DNA from: Sheuella amnicola
Lineage (GTDB): Bacteria; Pseudomonadota; Gammaproteobacteria; Burkholderiales; Burkholderiaceae_B
Length of the DNA stretch: 64,000 nt
Assembly (NCBI RefSeq): GCF_010499255.1
Contig: NZ_JAAGRN010000003.1
Location: 1-64,000, forward strand
Direction: 5' to 3'
Shown one piece after another: positions 44,650 to 53,774 of the stretch. Position numbers and translations under genes: made by a program. Below the pieces are notes generated by a model that saw only the letters and a program-made list of their open reading frames with translations, had not been told where the DNA came from and made no database searches. The stretch's first letter is position 1. The number at the start of each line of letters is the position of its first letter.

Positions 44650-47545
44650 AACCGACTTTGGTACCCCTGCTAGCGAAGCATGCGAGCTGATCACGCTTGA
44701 AATCGACGGTCAGCCCGTAACGGTGCCCGCGGGCACGTCATTGATGCGGGCAGCTATGGCGCTTGGCAACGCCATCCCTAAACTATGCGCAACCGACAGT
44801 CTGGAGGCATTCGGGTCCTGTCGCCTATGTCTGGTCGAAATCGAAGGACGCACAGGGTATCCCGCGTCATGCACGACTCCGGCTGAAAATGGCATGCGGG
44901 TGCGAACACGCACCGAAAGACTGGATACCCTGCGCAAAGGGGTCATGGAGCTCTATATCTCGGAGCATCCCTTGGACTGCGTCACCTGTTCTGCCAACGA
45001 CGATTGTGAGCTGCAAGACATGGCGCAAGCGACCGGCTTGCAAAACATACGCTATGAACATGACCCCACCGGTCACACCTGCGCTGATCAAGACGCATCC
45101 AACCCATACTTCACGTTCGATCCTTCGAAATGCATTGTTTGCAGCCGCTGCGTTCGAGCCTGCGAAGAAACTCAAGGGACCTTCGCTTTGACAATCAGTG
45201 GGCGCGGCATATCGTCCCACGTTTCGCCCGGACAAGACCAAAGATTCATGGAGTCCGAGTGCGTCAGTTGTGGTGCGTGTGTTGATGCGTGTCCGACTGC
45301 AAGCTTGCGGGAAAACTCCCTGATCCGGATGGGTCTGCCGGATAAGAACACCATTACGACCTGCGCCTACTGCGGTGTCGGGTGCGGCTTAAACGTACAA
45401 ACCAAAGGTACGGAAATCTCGCGAATCACGCCATGGAAGGCCGGAAAAGCCAATGAAGGTCACGCCTGTGTCAAAGGACGATTTGCCTGGGGCTATGCAA
45501 CGCATAAAGACCGCGTCACTCAGCCCATGATCAGGGAAAAGATCACGGACCCATGGCGAGAAGTATCCTGGCAAGAGGCGGTGGATCATGCAGCCCGAAA
45601 ATTCAAGGAAATCCAGAAGCGCTACGGCCGCACAGCGGTAGGCGCCATCACCTCATCACGCTGCACCAACGAAGAAAACTTTCTGGTTCAAAAACTCGTC
45701 AGAGCTGCGTTCGGCAACAACAACGTCGATACATGCGCACGTGTCTGCCACTCACCCACCGGCTACGGACTGGGTCAAACCTTTGGAACTTCTGCCGGTA
45801 CGCAAACCTTTGAGTCTGTCGAACATGCGGATGTCATTCTGGTCATGGGCGCCAACCCGACAGATGGTCACCCCGTATTCGCATCTCGACTGAAACGTCG
45901 ATTGCGTGCCGGGGCCAAGTTAATCGTGATCGATCCGAGGCGTATCGATCTGGTTCGATCCCCCCATATTGAGGCGGATTACCATCTAGCACTGAGACCC
46001 GGCACAAACGTGGCGTTAATCACCGCGATTGCCCATGTTCTGATCGACGAAAACCTGCTGGACAAGGCTTTTATCGCTGAGCGCTGCGACTTGAAAACAT
46101 TTGAAGACTGGTGCGCATTTGTCGGTCAGCAGGAAAATTCACCAGAGGCCACGGAAAAGATCACCGGCGTGCCTGCCGAATTGGTGCGCGGCGCCGCACG
46201 GCTATTTGCCCGAGGTGCGAACGATCAAAAATGCTCTGGTCCAGCAGGCAGGGCAAACAGTGCGATTTATTATGGCTTGGGCGTCACTGAGCACGCTCAG
46301 GGGTCGACAACGGTCATGGGCATCGCAAATCTGGCGATGGCCACAGGCAATATCGGCCGACCCGGGGTGGGCGTCAATCCGCTTCGCGGACAGAACAACG
46401 TGCAAGGTAGTTGCGATATGGGAGGATTCCCCCATGAACTACCTGGTTACCGGCATATATCGGACTCGACGACGCGCACGCAATTCGAACAAGCATGGGG
46501 CGTCGATCTGGATGCCGAACCTGGTTTACGCATTCCGAACATGATGGATGCGGCGCTAGATGGAAGTTTCAAGGGACTATATTGCCAAGGTGAAGATATT
46601 GCGCAATCCGACCCCGAAACCCGACACGTGGGCATGGCACTCGAAGCGATGGAATGCGTGATCGTGCAAGACATCTTCATGAATGAAACGGCCAAATACG
46701 CCCATGTCTTTTTGCCGGGATCGTCGTTCCTGGAAAAAGACGGTACTTTCACTAATGCCGAAAGGCGCATTAGCCGTGTGCGCCGAGTGATGCAGCCGCT
46801 TGCGGGCCATGCGGACTGGGAGGTTACGCAAATGTTCGCTCAAGCCTTAGGCTATCCGATGCATTATGGCAATCCTTCTGAAATCATGGACGAGATTGCA
46901 GCATTGACGCCAAGTTTCGCCGGCGTGAGTTTTACGCGACTGGATCAGCGTGGTAGCGTTCAATGGCCTTGCCATGATCAAACTCCGCCTGCCGGAACAG
47001 AGATCATGCATAGTGATAAGTTCGTTAGAGGCAAAGGGCGTTTTATCGTCACAAAATATGTTGCGACTGATGAAAAAGTGACTCGCAAGTATCCCCTCAT
47101 TCTGACCACAGGTCGCATCCTGTCCCAATACAACGTTGGTGCGCAAACCCGACGCACGGCCAATGTTGCATGGCATCACGAAGACTTGCTTGAGATCCAT
47201 CCGCATGATGCCGAGGATCGCGGCATTCGCGATGGGGATCATGTCAGCATCGAAAGTCGCGCAGGTGACACGGTACTGCGTGCGCACATCACCGACAGAA
47301 TGCAACCAGGCGTGGTCTACACAACCTTTCATTTCCCCGAATCCGGGGCAAACGTGGTCACAACGGACAATTCCGACTGGGCGACCAATTGTCCCGAATA
47401 TAAAGTGACGGCAGTTCAAGTCAAGCCTGCAGCCCATCTATCGAACTGGCAAACGGAGCATCGCCGGCTTGATGACCAGCAATCCGCGCTTTTGCACCGG
47501 CATGATGCACATCCTGTTGAAGGCTCGGCTGATGCTAAAAAATGA
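44630..47545 (+). CDS. fdsA: NAD-dependent formate dehydrogenase alpha subunit (molybdenum catalytic)
   Basis: 971-residue catalytic subunit converting formate to CO2. The N-terminal [2Fe-2S] domain has SLEAFGSCRLCLVE. A His-Cys3 cluster lies in HPLDCVTCSANDDCEL. Two [4Fe-4S] ferredoxin sites follow (CIVCSRCVRACEE; CVSCGACVDACP), then the proximal cluster TCAYCGVGCG. The molybdenum-ligating residue is Cys373 in VCHSPT, so it is not a selenocysteine enzyme. The molybdopterin dinucleotide domain is C-terminal. Length and layout match the soluble Cupriavidus-type enzyme. Confidence 0.96.
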   Translation: MLKITTETDFGTPASEACELITLEIDGQPVTVPAGTSLMRAAMALGNAIPKLCATDSLEAFGSCRLCLVEIEGRTGYPASCTTPAENGMRVRTRTERLDTLRKGVMELYISEHPLDCVTCSANDDCELQDMAQATGLQNIRYEHDPTGHTCADQDASNPYFTFDPSKCIVCSRCVRACEETQGTFALTISGRGISSHVSPGQDQRFMESECVSCGACVDACPTASLRENSLIRMGLPDKNTITTCAYCGVGCGLNVQTKGTEISRITPWKAGKANEGHACVKGRFAWGYATHKDRVTQPMIREKITDPWREVSWQEAVDHAARKFKEIQKRYGRTAVGAITSSRCTNEENFLVQKLVRAAFGNNNVDTCARVCHSPTGYGLGQTFGTSAGTQTFESVEHADVILVMGANPTDGHPVFASRLKRRLRAGAKLIVIDPRRIDLVRSPHIEADYHLALRPGTNVALITAIAHVLIDENLLDKAFIAERCDLKTFEDWCAFVGQQENSPEATEKITGVPAELVRGAARLFARGANDQKCSGPAGRANSAIYYGLGVTEHAQGSTTVMGIANLAMATGNIGRPGVGVNPLRGQNNVQGSCDMGGFPHELPGYRHISDSTTRTQFEQAWGVDLDAEPGLRIPNMMDAALDGSFKGLYCQGEDIAQSDPETRHVGMALEAMECVIVQDIFMNETAKYAHVFLPGSSFLEKDGTFTNAERRISRVRRVMQPLAGHADWEVTQMFAQALGYPMHYGNPSEIMDEIAALTPSFAGVSFTRLDQRGSVQWPCHDQTPPAGTEIMHSDKFVRGKGRFIVTKYVATDEKVTRKYPLILTTGRILSQYNVGAQTRRTANVAWHHEDLLEIHPHDAEDRGIRDGDHVSIESRAGDTVLRAHITDRMQPGVVYTTFHFPESGANVVTTDNSDWATNCPEYKVTAVQVKPAAHLSNWQTEHRRLDDQQSALLHRHDAHPVEGSADAKK

Positions 47546-48344
47546 ATATGTAGCGACTGTGCTGCGCGTAAAAAATGGAATAGCTCAATACAGCACCGAC
47601 GTACTAGCCCCGGAATGTCCGGTCGCGATTGAATGCAATGGGATTAGCCATGCGGTCATGCTTGTCACTCCATCAGATCTTGAGGATTTCGCACTCGGAT
47701 TCGCGTTGACCGAGGGAATTATTGATCAACCGCAACAACTGTATGAAACACAAATCGATGCCACCGAACAAGGATTCTCAATCAAGCTACGAATTGCCGG
47801 AAGTTGTTTTGCAAGGTTAAAGGAAAAGCGACGACTTCTGATCGGAAACACAGGATGCGGAATTTGCGGAACGGAAAGCCTGTCGCATGTGTTAAGGCCT
47901 TTGGATTCGATTGGTCCAACTCAACATCTGTTTGACATCAATTTGATAAAGGGGATTCTGAACGAGTTGAATTCGCAACAATCTTTGCAACATTCGACCG
48001 GTGCGACCCATGCGGCGGCGTGGTTTGACCGACAAGGACATTTAAAATTTGTGCGCGAAGATGTCGGTCGACACAATGCACTGGATAAAGTAATCGGTGC
48101 CGCAAGACGCCGGGATCAGGATAATAATCCGGACGGCCCTCTTGTCGTCACGAGTCGCGCCAGCATGGAGATCGTTCAAAAAGCAATCGTTGCAAAAGCG
48201 CCGTGCCTGATTGCGGTATCCGCGCCTACCTCAATGGCCGTGCGACTCGCAAATCAGTACGGATTATGTCTGATTGGTTTTGCACGGGAAAACTCTTTTA
48301 ATGTCTACACGCATGCCGAGAGTCTGATGGGGCTTCCCACTTAA
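47532..48344 (+). CDS. fdhD: Formate dehydrogenase accessory sulfurtransferase
   Basis: About 270-residue FdhD/FdsC protein. It supplies sulfur to the molybdenum cofactor of the alpha subunit before insertion. The reactive CxxC is in GNTGCGICGTESL, and KFVREDVGRHNALDKVIG with SRASMEIVQKA is the strongly conserved core. ATG 47532, overlapping the fdsA stop by 14 bases with AAGG upstream, seems the best start; an ATG at 47469 would extend it into fdsA. Its place inside the operon is standard for the soluble type. Confidence 0.93.
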   Translation: MLKNEYVATVLRVKNGIAQYSTDVLAPECPVAIECNGISHAVMLVTPSDLEDFALGFALTEGIIDQPQQLYETQIDATEQGFSIKLRIAGSCFARLKEKRRLLIGNTGCGICGTESLSHVLRPLDSIGPTQHLFDINLIKGILNELNSQQSLQHSTGATHAAAWFDRQGHLKFVREDVGRHNALDKVIGAARRRDQDNNPDGPLVVTSRASMEIVQKAIVAKAPCLIAVSAPTSMAVRLANQYGLCLIGFARENSFNVYTHAESLMGLPT

Positions 48345-48376
48345 GCGAATCTATCATTTCACTGAGCACACGCCCC

Positions 48377-48592
48377 ATGGATACTGGCAACCTTGTTCGA
48401 ATGGCAAACCGGATTGGAGATTTTTTCGAGGCAATGCCAGACCGCGATCGGGCTTTGCACGACGCGATCGAGCATCTTCGTAAATTCTGGGAACCGAGAA
48501 TGCGCCAGGAACTAAGACTTCATGTCGAAAGAACAAATGGAAAGGGCCTCAGTCCTTTTATGACTGAAGCCCTTTCAAAACATCCATTTTGA
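48377..48592 (+). CDS. fdsD: NAD-dependent formate dehydrogenase delta subunit
   Basis: 71-residue small subunit matching FdsD. NLVRMANRIGDFFEAMPDR and AIEHLRKFWEPRMRQEL are the family's conserved helices. It is needed for assembly or stability of the soluble complex and has no known cofactor. It is the last gene of the fdsGBA-fdhD-fdsD set. Its final 18 codons overlap a long hairpin. Confidence 0.92.
   Translation: MDTGNLVRMANRIGDFFEAMPDRDRALHDAIEHLRKFWEPRMRQELRLHVERTNGKGLSPFMTEALSKHPF
48539..48576 (+). terminator. Long hairpin within the 3' end of fdsD
   Basis: Bases 48539-48553/4 (GAAAGGGC, CTCAGTC) pair with GACTGA and GCCCTTTC (48562-48576), with one mismatch and a seven-base loop; outer bases AAATGG and CCATTT (48586-48589 region) can extend the pairing. 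The whole structure lies in coding sequence just before the fdsD stop at 48590-48592. It is a likely operon-end terminator or 3'-stabilising stem, although no T-run follows. Confidence 0.6.
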
Positions 48593-48624
48593 ATTTCCCG
48601 CCGACATCAATAGAGCCGGCAAAA

Positions 48625-49827
48625 CTACCCTGCCTTGCCGGATGTTTTATGAGAAGGAAGCAAGGCCACAAAAAGCAGCGTGCATATTGCCAAGCCACCC
48701 ATTCCGATCATTAATGTTTGAAAGCCGAGGCTTTTTACGGCAGGGCCAAGCATCCAGACAGCACTCGAACTGATTCCGAGTGATACTGCCAGACGGATGC
48801 CTGCGACACGCGATCTGGAGTGATCGTCGATAAAGCGCACGATCAGCACGTCCACAAAGGGGACCGCGCCGAAAATGAAAATCATGACACCCAGCATCGC
48901 AGCGAAAAACCACCAGCCTTCGGCATACGCGCTGAGTATGAGCAAAGGGATCTGGCACAACACGATTCCCATGAATATTGGCTTGATCTCATAGTGATCG
49001 AGCATTTTTCCGACCAGCACTTGCACAAGCGATGCAACCGTATAAATGACCGCCAACAAAGTACCCAACAACGCCGGATCGTTGATGACTCCATCAAAGC
49101 GCTCCGCAATCAACTGATTATTACCGTTGGTGGTCAGATTGAACAGGATGCTCCCGGTCGCTGCGGTCACTGTCATGACAATCAGCGCACGCGTCACTAC
49201 CGAGGCAGGTAGTGAAACGTTTGAACGTCCTTTGCGCTTGGCAGGCGCCTCGGTTTCGATCGGACAAGCGTATTTGAACCAAACACCGCAACCGATCGCA
49301 ATCATTGCCGGGACAGCGAAAGCAGCGCGCCATCCCACCCATTTAATCAAGAAACCGGTCAACATCGCCGCCAGCGCCACGCCAAGATTTCCGGCCAGCC
49401 CATTAACACCAATCGCCAATCCCGGCTTTGCGGACTGCTGCACCAGCAAGGGAATGCCGACCGGATGATAAATCGAAGCGAACACACCCACTAGAGTCAG
49501 CGCCAAGGCCATTTGCCAGGCAGTCTGCGAAGCCGAAACAAGCAAGGCCGACAAACCGATACCGATAAAGAAAATCAGCATCATGTTGCGCCTACCCCAG
49601 AGGTCGCCTAATCGTCCCGAAGGGATGGAACCGAGACCAAACATGATGAAGGCTCCGACGCCATACGGCATCAAATCTTCCCAACTATTGAAACCGAAAT
49701 CGGTCGCCACCACGCCGACCGAGGCGGCGAAGATCAATAAAAACATATGATCCAAGGCATGTCCGATATTCAACAACAACTTGACCGAACCGGAGTGATC
49801 AACTGAGGTCGGTGCCGGTGCGGACAT
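48625..49827 (-). CDS. MFS transporter (12-TM)
   Basis: 400-residue major facilitator with about 12 helices. SGRLGDLWGRRNMM is the loop 2-3 motif. The N-terminal LLLNIGHALDHMFLLIFAASVGV and SIYHPVGIPLLV resemble fosmidomycin-resistance-type (Fsr-like) carriers, but the substrate is unknown. Its ATG is three bases after the BLUF gene stop, so it is the third gene of the folE-BLUF-MFS operon. Export of a pterin-related compound is only a guess from that context. Confidence 0.9.
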   Translation of the reverse strand: MSAPAPTSVDHSGSVKLLLNIGHALDHMFLLIFAASVGVVATDFGFNSWEDLMPYGVGAFIMFGLGSIPSGRLGDLWGRRNMMLIFFIGIGLSALLVSASQTAWQMALALTLVGVFASIYHPVGIPLLVQQSAKPGLAIGVNGLAGNLGVALAAMLTGFLIKWVGWRAAFAVPAMIAIGCGVWFKYACPIETEAPAKRKGRSNVSLPASVVTRALIVMTVTAATGSILFNLTTNGNNQLIAERFDGVINDPALLGTLLAVIYTVASLVQVLVGKMLDHYEIKPIFMGIVLCQIPLLILSAYAEGWWFFAAMLGVMIFIFGAVPFVDVLIVRFIDDHSRSRVAGIRLAVSLGISSSAVWMLGPAVKSLGFQTLMIGMGGLAICTLLFVALLPSHKTSGKAG

Positions 49828-49830
49828 GAC

Positions 49831-50256
49831 TTACGCCCTGCCTATGATGGATGCGGTCAGCATGAGCTCTTCAAGCAAGGCAAGGGACACGTCTCCCGAA
49901 ACCGAATACGGATCAAGCTCCGGGCGTTCGGAATATTTCAGAACAATTGAGGTATTGAGTTTTGTTAGATTCACCTGCCCCATTGTCCAGCCGCCAAACC
50001 GACGCTCAGTGATTTCGGAGTAGTGAAGTAACACCACGTCCTGGTGGCGTTTGTCGTGCAAAATATGTCCGTACAATTCATTCACCGCTTTGCGGCCACC
50101 CTCGATTGCCTGAAGATAAATTCCGCCTCCATAGCAAAGGATTCCGGTGATGCCATGACTGGCGTTGAACTTTCTGGCTGAATCCAGTATCGACTGAGTG
50201 GCGACTTCATCAGAGGGGTCGACCGAGCGGCTAACATAGAGCAAACGTACCAGCAT
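49831..50256 (-). CDS. BLUF-domain blue-light sensor protein
   Basis: 141-residue single-domain BLUF photoreceptor that would bind FAD. All key residues are present: Tyr7, Asn31, Gln49 and Trp90, in the order known from short BLUF proteins. About 40 C-terminal residues follow the domain and probably form capping helices. It has no output domain, so it must act on a partner protein. It is tightly packed between folE (two-base gap) and an MFS gene (three-base gap), a context suggesting light control of folate/pterin chemistry or transport. Confidence 0.93.
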   Translation of the reverse strand: MLVRLLYVSRSVDPSDEVATQSILDSARKFNASHGITGILCYGGGIYLQAIEGGRKAVNELYGHILHDKRHQDVVLLHYSEITERRFGGWTMGQVNLTKLNTSIVLKYSERPELDPYSVSGDVSLALLEELMLTASIIGRA

Positions 50257-50258
50257 GA

Positions 50259-50960
50259 TTAAGCCTCGCGAGGAATAAGGGAAAGAAACTCGCGGCGCAA
50301 GTTCGGATCCTTCAGAAACGCGCCACGCATTACCGAATTGATCATCCGGCTGTCTGAGTCTTTAACACCCCGCCAGGACATGCAATAGTGTGTCGCGTTC
50401 ATGACCACGGCAAGACCGTCTGGCTGGGTTTTTTCCTGAATCAGGTCTGCCAGTTGCACGACCGCCTCTTCCTGAATCTGAGGCCGACTCATGATCCAGT
50501 CGGCCAATCTCACATACTTGGATAGACCGATCACGTTGGTGTGTTCGTTAGGCAAAACACCAATCCACACTTTTCCGATCACCGGACAAAAATGATGGCT
50601 GCACGCGCTTCTCACGGTGATCGGACCGACGATCATGAGTTCGTTCAAGTGTTCAGCGTTTGGAAATTCAGTGATCTTTGGTTGATCGGCGTAGCGCCCG
50701 CCAAATACCTCTTTCAAATACATTTTGGCTACCCGGCGGGCCGTATCATTGGTATTGTGATCGGACTCTGTATCAATCACCAGGCTTTCAAGCACGCCTT
50801 TGAACTTGTTTTCAACTTCATCCAGGAGTCGTTCAAGTTCTCCCGGCTTGATGAAGTCGGAAATATTATCGTTGGCATGAAACCGTTTGCCTGCTTGTTG
50901 TAATCGCTTACGAATAGCTACGGAAACGGGGGTTCCCTGATCCTGTTCAGTATCGCTCAT
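50259..50960 (-). CDS. folE: GTP cyclohydrolase I
   Basis: 233-residue type IA enzyme converting GTP to dihydroneopterin triphosphate, the first step to folate and pterins. Zinc ligands are visible in RSACSHHFCPVIGKVW and THYCMSWRGVKD. VWIGVLPNEHTNVIGLSKYVRLADW forms the rest of the pocket. The N-terminal ~35 residues are a polar extension. It heads the minus-strand operon with the BLUF sensor. Confidence 0.96.
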   Translation of the reverse strand: MSDTEQDQGTPVSVAIRKRLQQAGKRFHANDNISDFIKPGELERLLDEVENKFKGVLESLVIDTESDHNTNDTARRVAKMYLKEVFGGRYADQPKITEFPNAEHLNELMIVGPITVRSACSHHFCPVIGKVWIGVLPNEHTNVIGLSKYVRLADWIMSRPQIQEEAVVQLADLIQEKTQPDGLAVVMNATHYCMSWRGVKDSDSRMINSVMRGAFLKDPNLRREFLSLIPREA

Positions 50961-50990
50961 ATTTTTGATCCGACGAAGTAACGCCTTATT

Positions 50991-51479
50991 CTAGAGCCAT
51001 TTCTGCATGAATAACGCCTGACCCGTAGCCTCATTCAAAGCATATTGCTCAAAACCGAAACGTTCATAAGATTTCTGAGCGACACGATTGCCGCTCAGCA
51101 CTTCCAAAGTCAACTTGCAACAGTTCATGGCGATCGCATATTCCTCCAGCGCTTTAAGCAGCGTTTGTCCGACCCCCCTACCCCTGAAATCTGGATGCAC
51201 GGCTATATCGTGCACATTCATTAGCGGTCGAGCCTTGAAGGTCGAGTAACCAAGAAATGCATTCAACAAACCAACGGGATGATGATCGACTGAAGCAATC
51301 AGGCTCATCGCACCGGGATGATCCGCCAAATCCCGGCAAAGCCGTGACTTCACCTCTTCGCTAAGTGGATCGCCGCCACCCATCTCGTCTCTCGCGTACA
51401 TATCCAGCAACGTCAGTAAATCCAGCTGATCGGTAGGGTTAAGATAATCGACGAGACGCACGGAAATGTTGCACTGCAT
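50991..51479 (-). CDS. GNAT-family N-acetyltransferase
   Basis: About 162-residue acetyltransferase. The acetyl-CoA loop is HPDFRGRGVGQTLLKALEE, followed by LEVLSGNRVAQKSYERFGFEQYAL. GAGGA five bases before supports ATG 51479; an upstream start at 51551 is less likely. The substrate is not indicated. It lies 30 bases upstream of folE on the same strand and may share its transcript. It is divergent from the HMG-CoA-lyase-like gene at 51600. Confidence 0.88.
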   Translation of the reverse strand: MQCNISVRLVDYLNPTDQLDLLTLLDMYARDEMGGGDPLSEEVKSRLCRDLADHPGAMSLIASVDHHPVGLLNAFLGYSTFKARPLMNVHDIAVHPDFRGRGVGQTLLKALEEYAIAMNCCKLTLEVLSGNRVAQKSYERFGFEQYALNEATGQALFMQKWL

Positions 51480-51599
51480 GAAATCCTCTTCCAATCCGGC
51501 TACCAGCGCCGGGGTCATTTCGGTTATCAGAATGGTATAACAAACGCTCATTCAAGCGATGACCCTAATGACGGGTCGGAAATTATTCATAAAAGTGTC

Positions 51600-52553
51600 A
51601 TGTCAAATTACCCCACTCCGGAAGTACTCATCAGTGAAGTCGGACCGCGCGACGGACTGCAGTCAGTCAAAGGGATCATGCCAACAGTTGATAAATTCCG
51701 TTGGATCGATGCCCTTGTTGCGGCCGGTCTGCGAGAAATAGAAGTCTGTTCGTTTGTTCCCGCAAAAATGTTGCCGCAAATGGCAGACGCGGCCGAGGTC
51801 GTCCGTCATGCCCTGACCCACCCCGGTTTGACGGTCATGGCATTGGTTCCAAACCTGCGAGGCGCTCAAGCCGCCATAGCAGCCGGAGCACATAAAATCA
51901 CTCTCCCCGTATCGGCAAGTGCTGCGCACTCTCTAGCCAACGTGCGCAAAACCCGTGAGGAAATGGTTCAGGAAGTCAGGGCAATCGTGGATCTGCGCAA
52001 TGCCCAGACACCTCACGTCAAAGTTGAAGCCGGTATAGCAACAGCCTTCGGCTGCACTATTCAAGGCAAAGTGGATGAAGACGATGTCGTCTGGATGGCC
52101 GAGGCAGTGGCTGAAGCTGGCGTCGATGAAGCCGGCCTGTCCGATACCACCGGCATGGCCAATCCCGCTCAGGTTCGCAGACTTTTTACCCGAGTGCGCG
52201 CGGCCATTGGCGACAAAACAGGTGCGGCGCACATGCACAATACAAGAGGCTTGGGGCTGGCAAACTGTCTAGCCGCCTACGATGTCGGCGTTAAAACCTT
52301 TGACTCATCCCTTGGAGGGCTAGGCGGATGCCCTTTCGCACCCGGGGCATCCGGCAACGTGGTCACCGAGGACCTGGTTTTCATGTTCGAAGCCATGGGT
52401 GTGCGCACCGGCATCGATCTTGAAAAACTATTAGCGGCCCGTGAACCATTAAAAGCCGGACTACCGGGAGAACCAATCTACGGCATGACACCCGATGCGG
52501 GTTTGCCTAAGGGTTTCGCACAACGTTCTGACAACGGGGCTACGCATGGCTGA
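51600..52553 (+). CDS. Hydroxymethylglutaryl-CoA lyase family protein (second copy)
   Basis: 317-residue HMGL-family lyase. It has SEVGPRDGLQ, metal ligands in GAAHMHNTRGLGLAN and GLGGCPFAPGASGN, the last carrying the catalytic cysteine. It is paralogous to the protein at 40239 but clearly diverged (the first has HFHDT where this has HMHNT). It heads a three-gene unit with a CaiB transferase and an SDR-like protein, so it probably acts on a different CoA ester from the first copy. Confidence 0.9.
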   Translation: MSNYPTPEVLISEVGPRDGLQSVKGIMPTVDKFRWIDALVAAGLREIEVCSFVPAKMLPQMADAAEVVRHALTHPGLTVMALVPNLRGAQAAIAAGAHKITLPVSASAAHSLANVRKTREEMVQEVRAIVDLRNAQTPHVKVEAGIATAFGCTIQGKVDEDDVVWMAEAVAEAGVDEAGLSDTTGMANPAQVRRLFTRVRAAIGDKTGAAHMHNTRGLGLANCLAAYDVGVKTFDSSLGGLGGCPFAPGASGNVVTEDLVFMFEAMGVRTGIDLEKLLAAREPLKAGLPGEPIYGMTPDAGLPKGFAQRSDNGATHG

Positions 52554-53760
52554 GCAATTACCTCTGGAAGGCATTCGGGTGATCGAATTCACTCACATGG
52601 TCATGGGACCGACCTGCGGGATGATTCTGGCCGACCTGGGTGCTGAAGTGATCAAGGTAGAGCCAATCACCGGAGACAATACGCGCAAATTACTGGGATC
52701 GGGTGCGGGATTTTTTCCGATGTTCAATCGCAACAAAAAAAGCATCTCCGTGGATGTGAAGGATCCTCGCGGTCGGGAAATCATTCTCAAACTGGTTGCC
52801 GGCGCCGATGTCTTTAGCGAAAACTTTAAAAGTGGCACGATGGACAAGCTTGGATTCGGATCCGAAGCGCTGTCCAAACTCAATCCCAAACTGATTTATG
52901 TGTCCCATAAGGGATTTTTGCCCGGTCCATACGATCATCGCACCGCTTTGGACGAAGTGGTGCAGATGATGGGAGGACTGGCCTACATGACAGGTCCGGA
53001 AGGGCGCCCTTTGCGGGCGGGTACCAGTGTCAATGACATCATGGGCGGAATGTTCGGAGCCATTGGAGTTTTGGCGCAATTGCAGCAACGCGCAAGGACC
53101 GGCAAAGGAGGCGAAGTCGCCAGCGCACTGTTCGAAAACAATGTCTTTCTGGTCGCTCAGCACATGATGCAATACGCCGTCACCGGTGTTGCCGCCAATC
53201 CCATGCCCGACAGAATTAGCGCATGGGCTGTTTATGATGTATTCAAAGTCAAGGACGGCGAACAAATCTTTCTGTCCGCCGTTAGTGATACCCAATGGGA
53301 AATCTTGTGCAAAGAATTCGGGTTTGACGATTTGAAGGCCGACCCCCGACTAGTCACGAACAATGATCGGGTCAAATTACGCGACTGGCTCATCCCTGAA
53401 TTACGTGAAAGATTCAAGGATTTCAGTGCTGCCGAATTATCGTCGCGCTTCGAAAAAACAGGACTGCCCTACGCTCCGATCACCAAGCCGCAAGACTTGT
53501 TCGACGACCCGCATTTGCTGGCGACAGGAGGCCTGACACCAGTCACCATCGCCGCCGACAACACCGGCGCCGGAAAAGAAATCGAAACGCGCGTCGCGCT
53601 TTTGCCCTTGACTCTGGATGGCGAAAGATTGCAACTCAGAAATGCCCCCCCTAAGCTCGGCGCCGATACGATCGATTTGCTCAAAGAAATCGGCTACAGC
53701 CAAACCGAAATCAATCAATTGCGTGACGACAACATTATTCGCACGCAGCTTCAACACTGA
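52546..53760 (+). CDS. CaiB/BaiF family III CoA-transferase (second copy)
   Basis: 404-residue CoA-transferase. IRVIEFTHMVMGPTCGMILADLGA is the N-terminal family block, and the catalytic aspartate is in GTSVNDIMGGMFGAIG. The start at ATG 52546 overlaps the lyase stop by eight bases. With the preceding lyase it resembles succinate-dependent activation and cleavage of a C5/C6 dicarboxylate such as itaconate, citramalate or methylglutaconate, but the substrate is not known. Confidence 0.91.
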   Translation: MAEQLPLEGIRVIEFTHMVMGPTCGMILADLGAEVIKVEPITGDNTRKLLGSGAGFFPMFNRNKKSISVDVKDPRGREIILKLVAGADVFSENFKSGTMDKLGFGSEALSKLNPKLIYVSHKGFLPGPYDHRTALDEVVQMMGGLAYMTGPEGRPLRAGTSVNDIMGGMFGAIGVLAQLQQRARTGKGGEVASALFENNVFLVAQHMMQYAVTGVAANPMPDRISAWAVYDVFKVKDGEQIFLSAVSDTQWEILCKEFGFDDLKADPRLVTNNDRVKLRDWLIPELRERFKDFSAAELSSRFEKTGLPYAPITKPQDLFDDPHLLATGGLTPVTIAADNTGAGKEIETRVALLPLTLDGERLQLRNAPPKLGADTIDLLKEIGYSQTEINQLRDDNIIRTQLQH

Positions 53761-53774
53761 ACGGAGTCGTTTTC

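Noticed and set aside
44630..47545. Possible selenocysteine form of the formate dehydrogenase
   Set aside because: The molybdenum ligand codon at 45746-45748 is TGC (cysteine), not an in-frame TGA, so no selenocysteine is needed.
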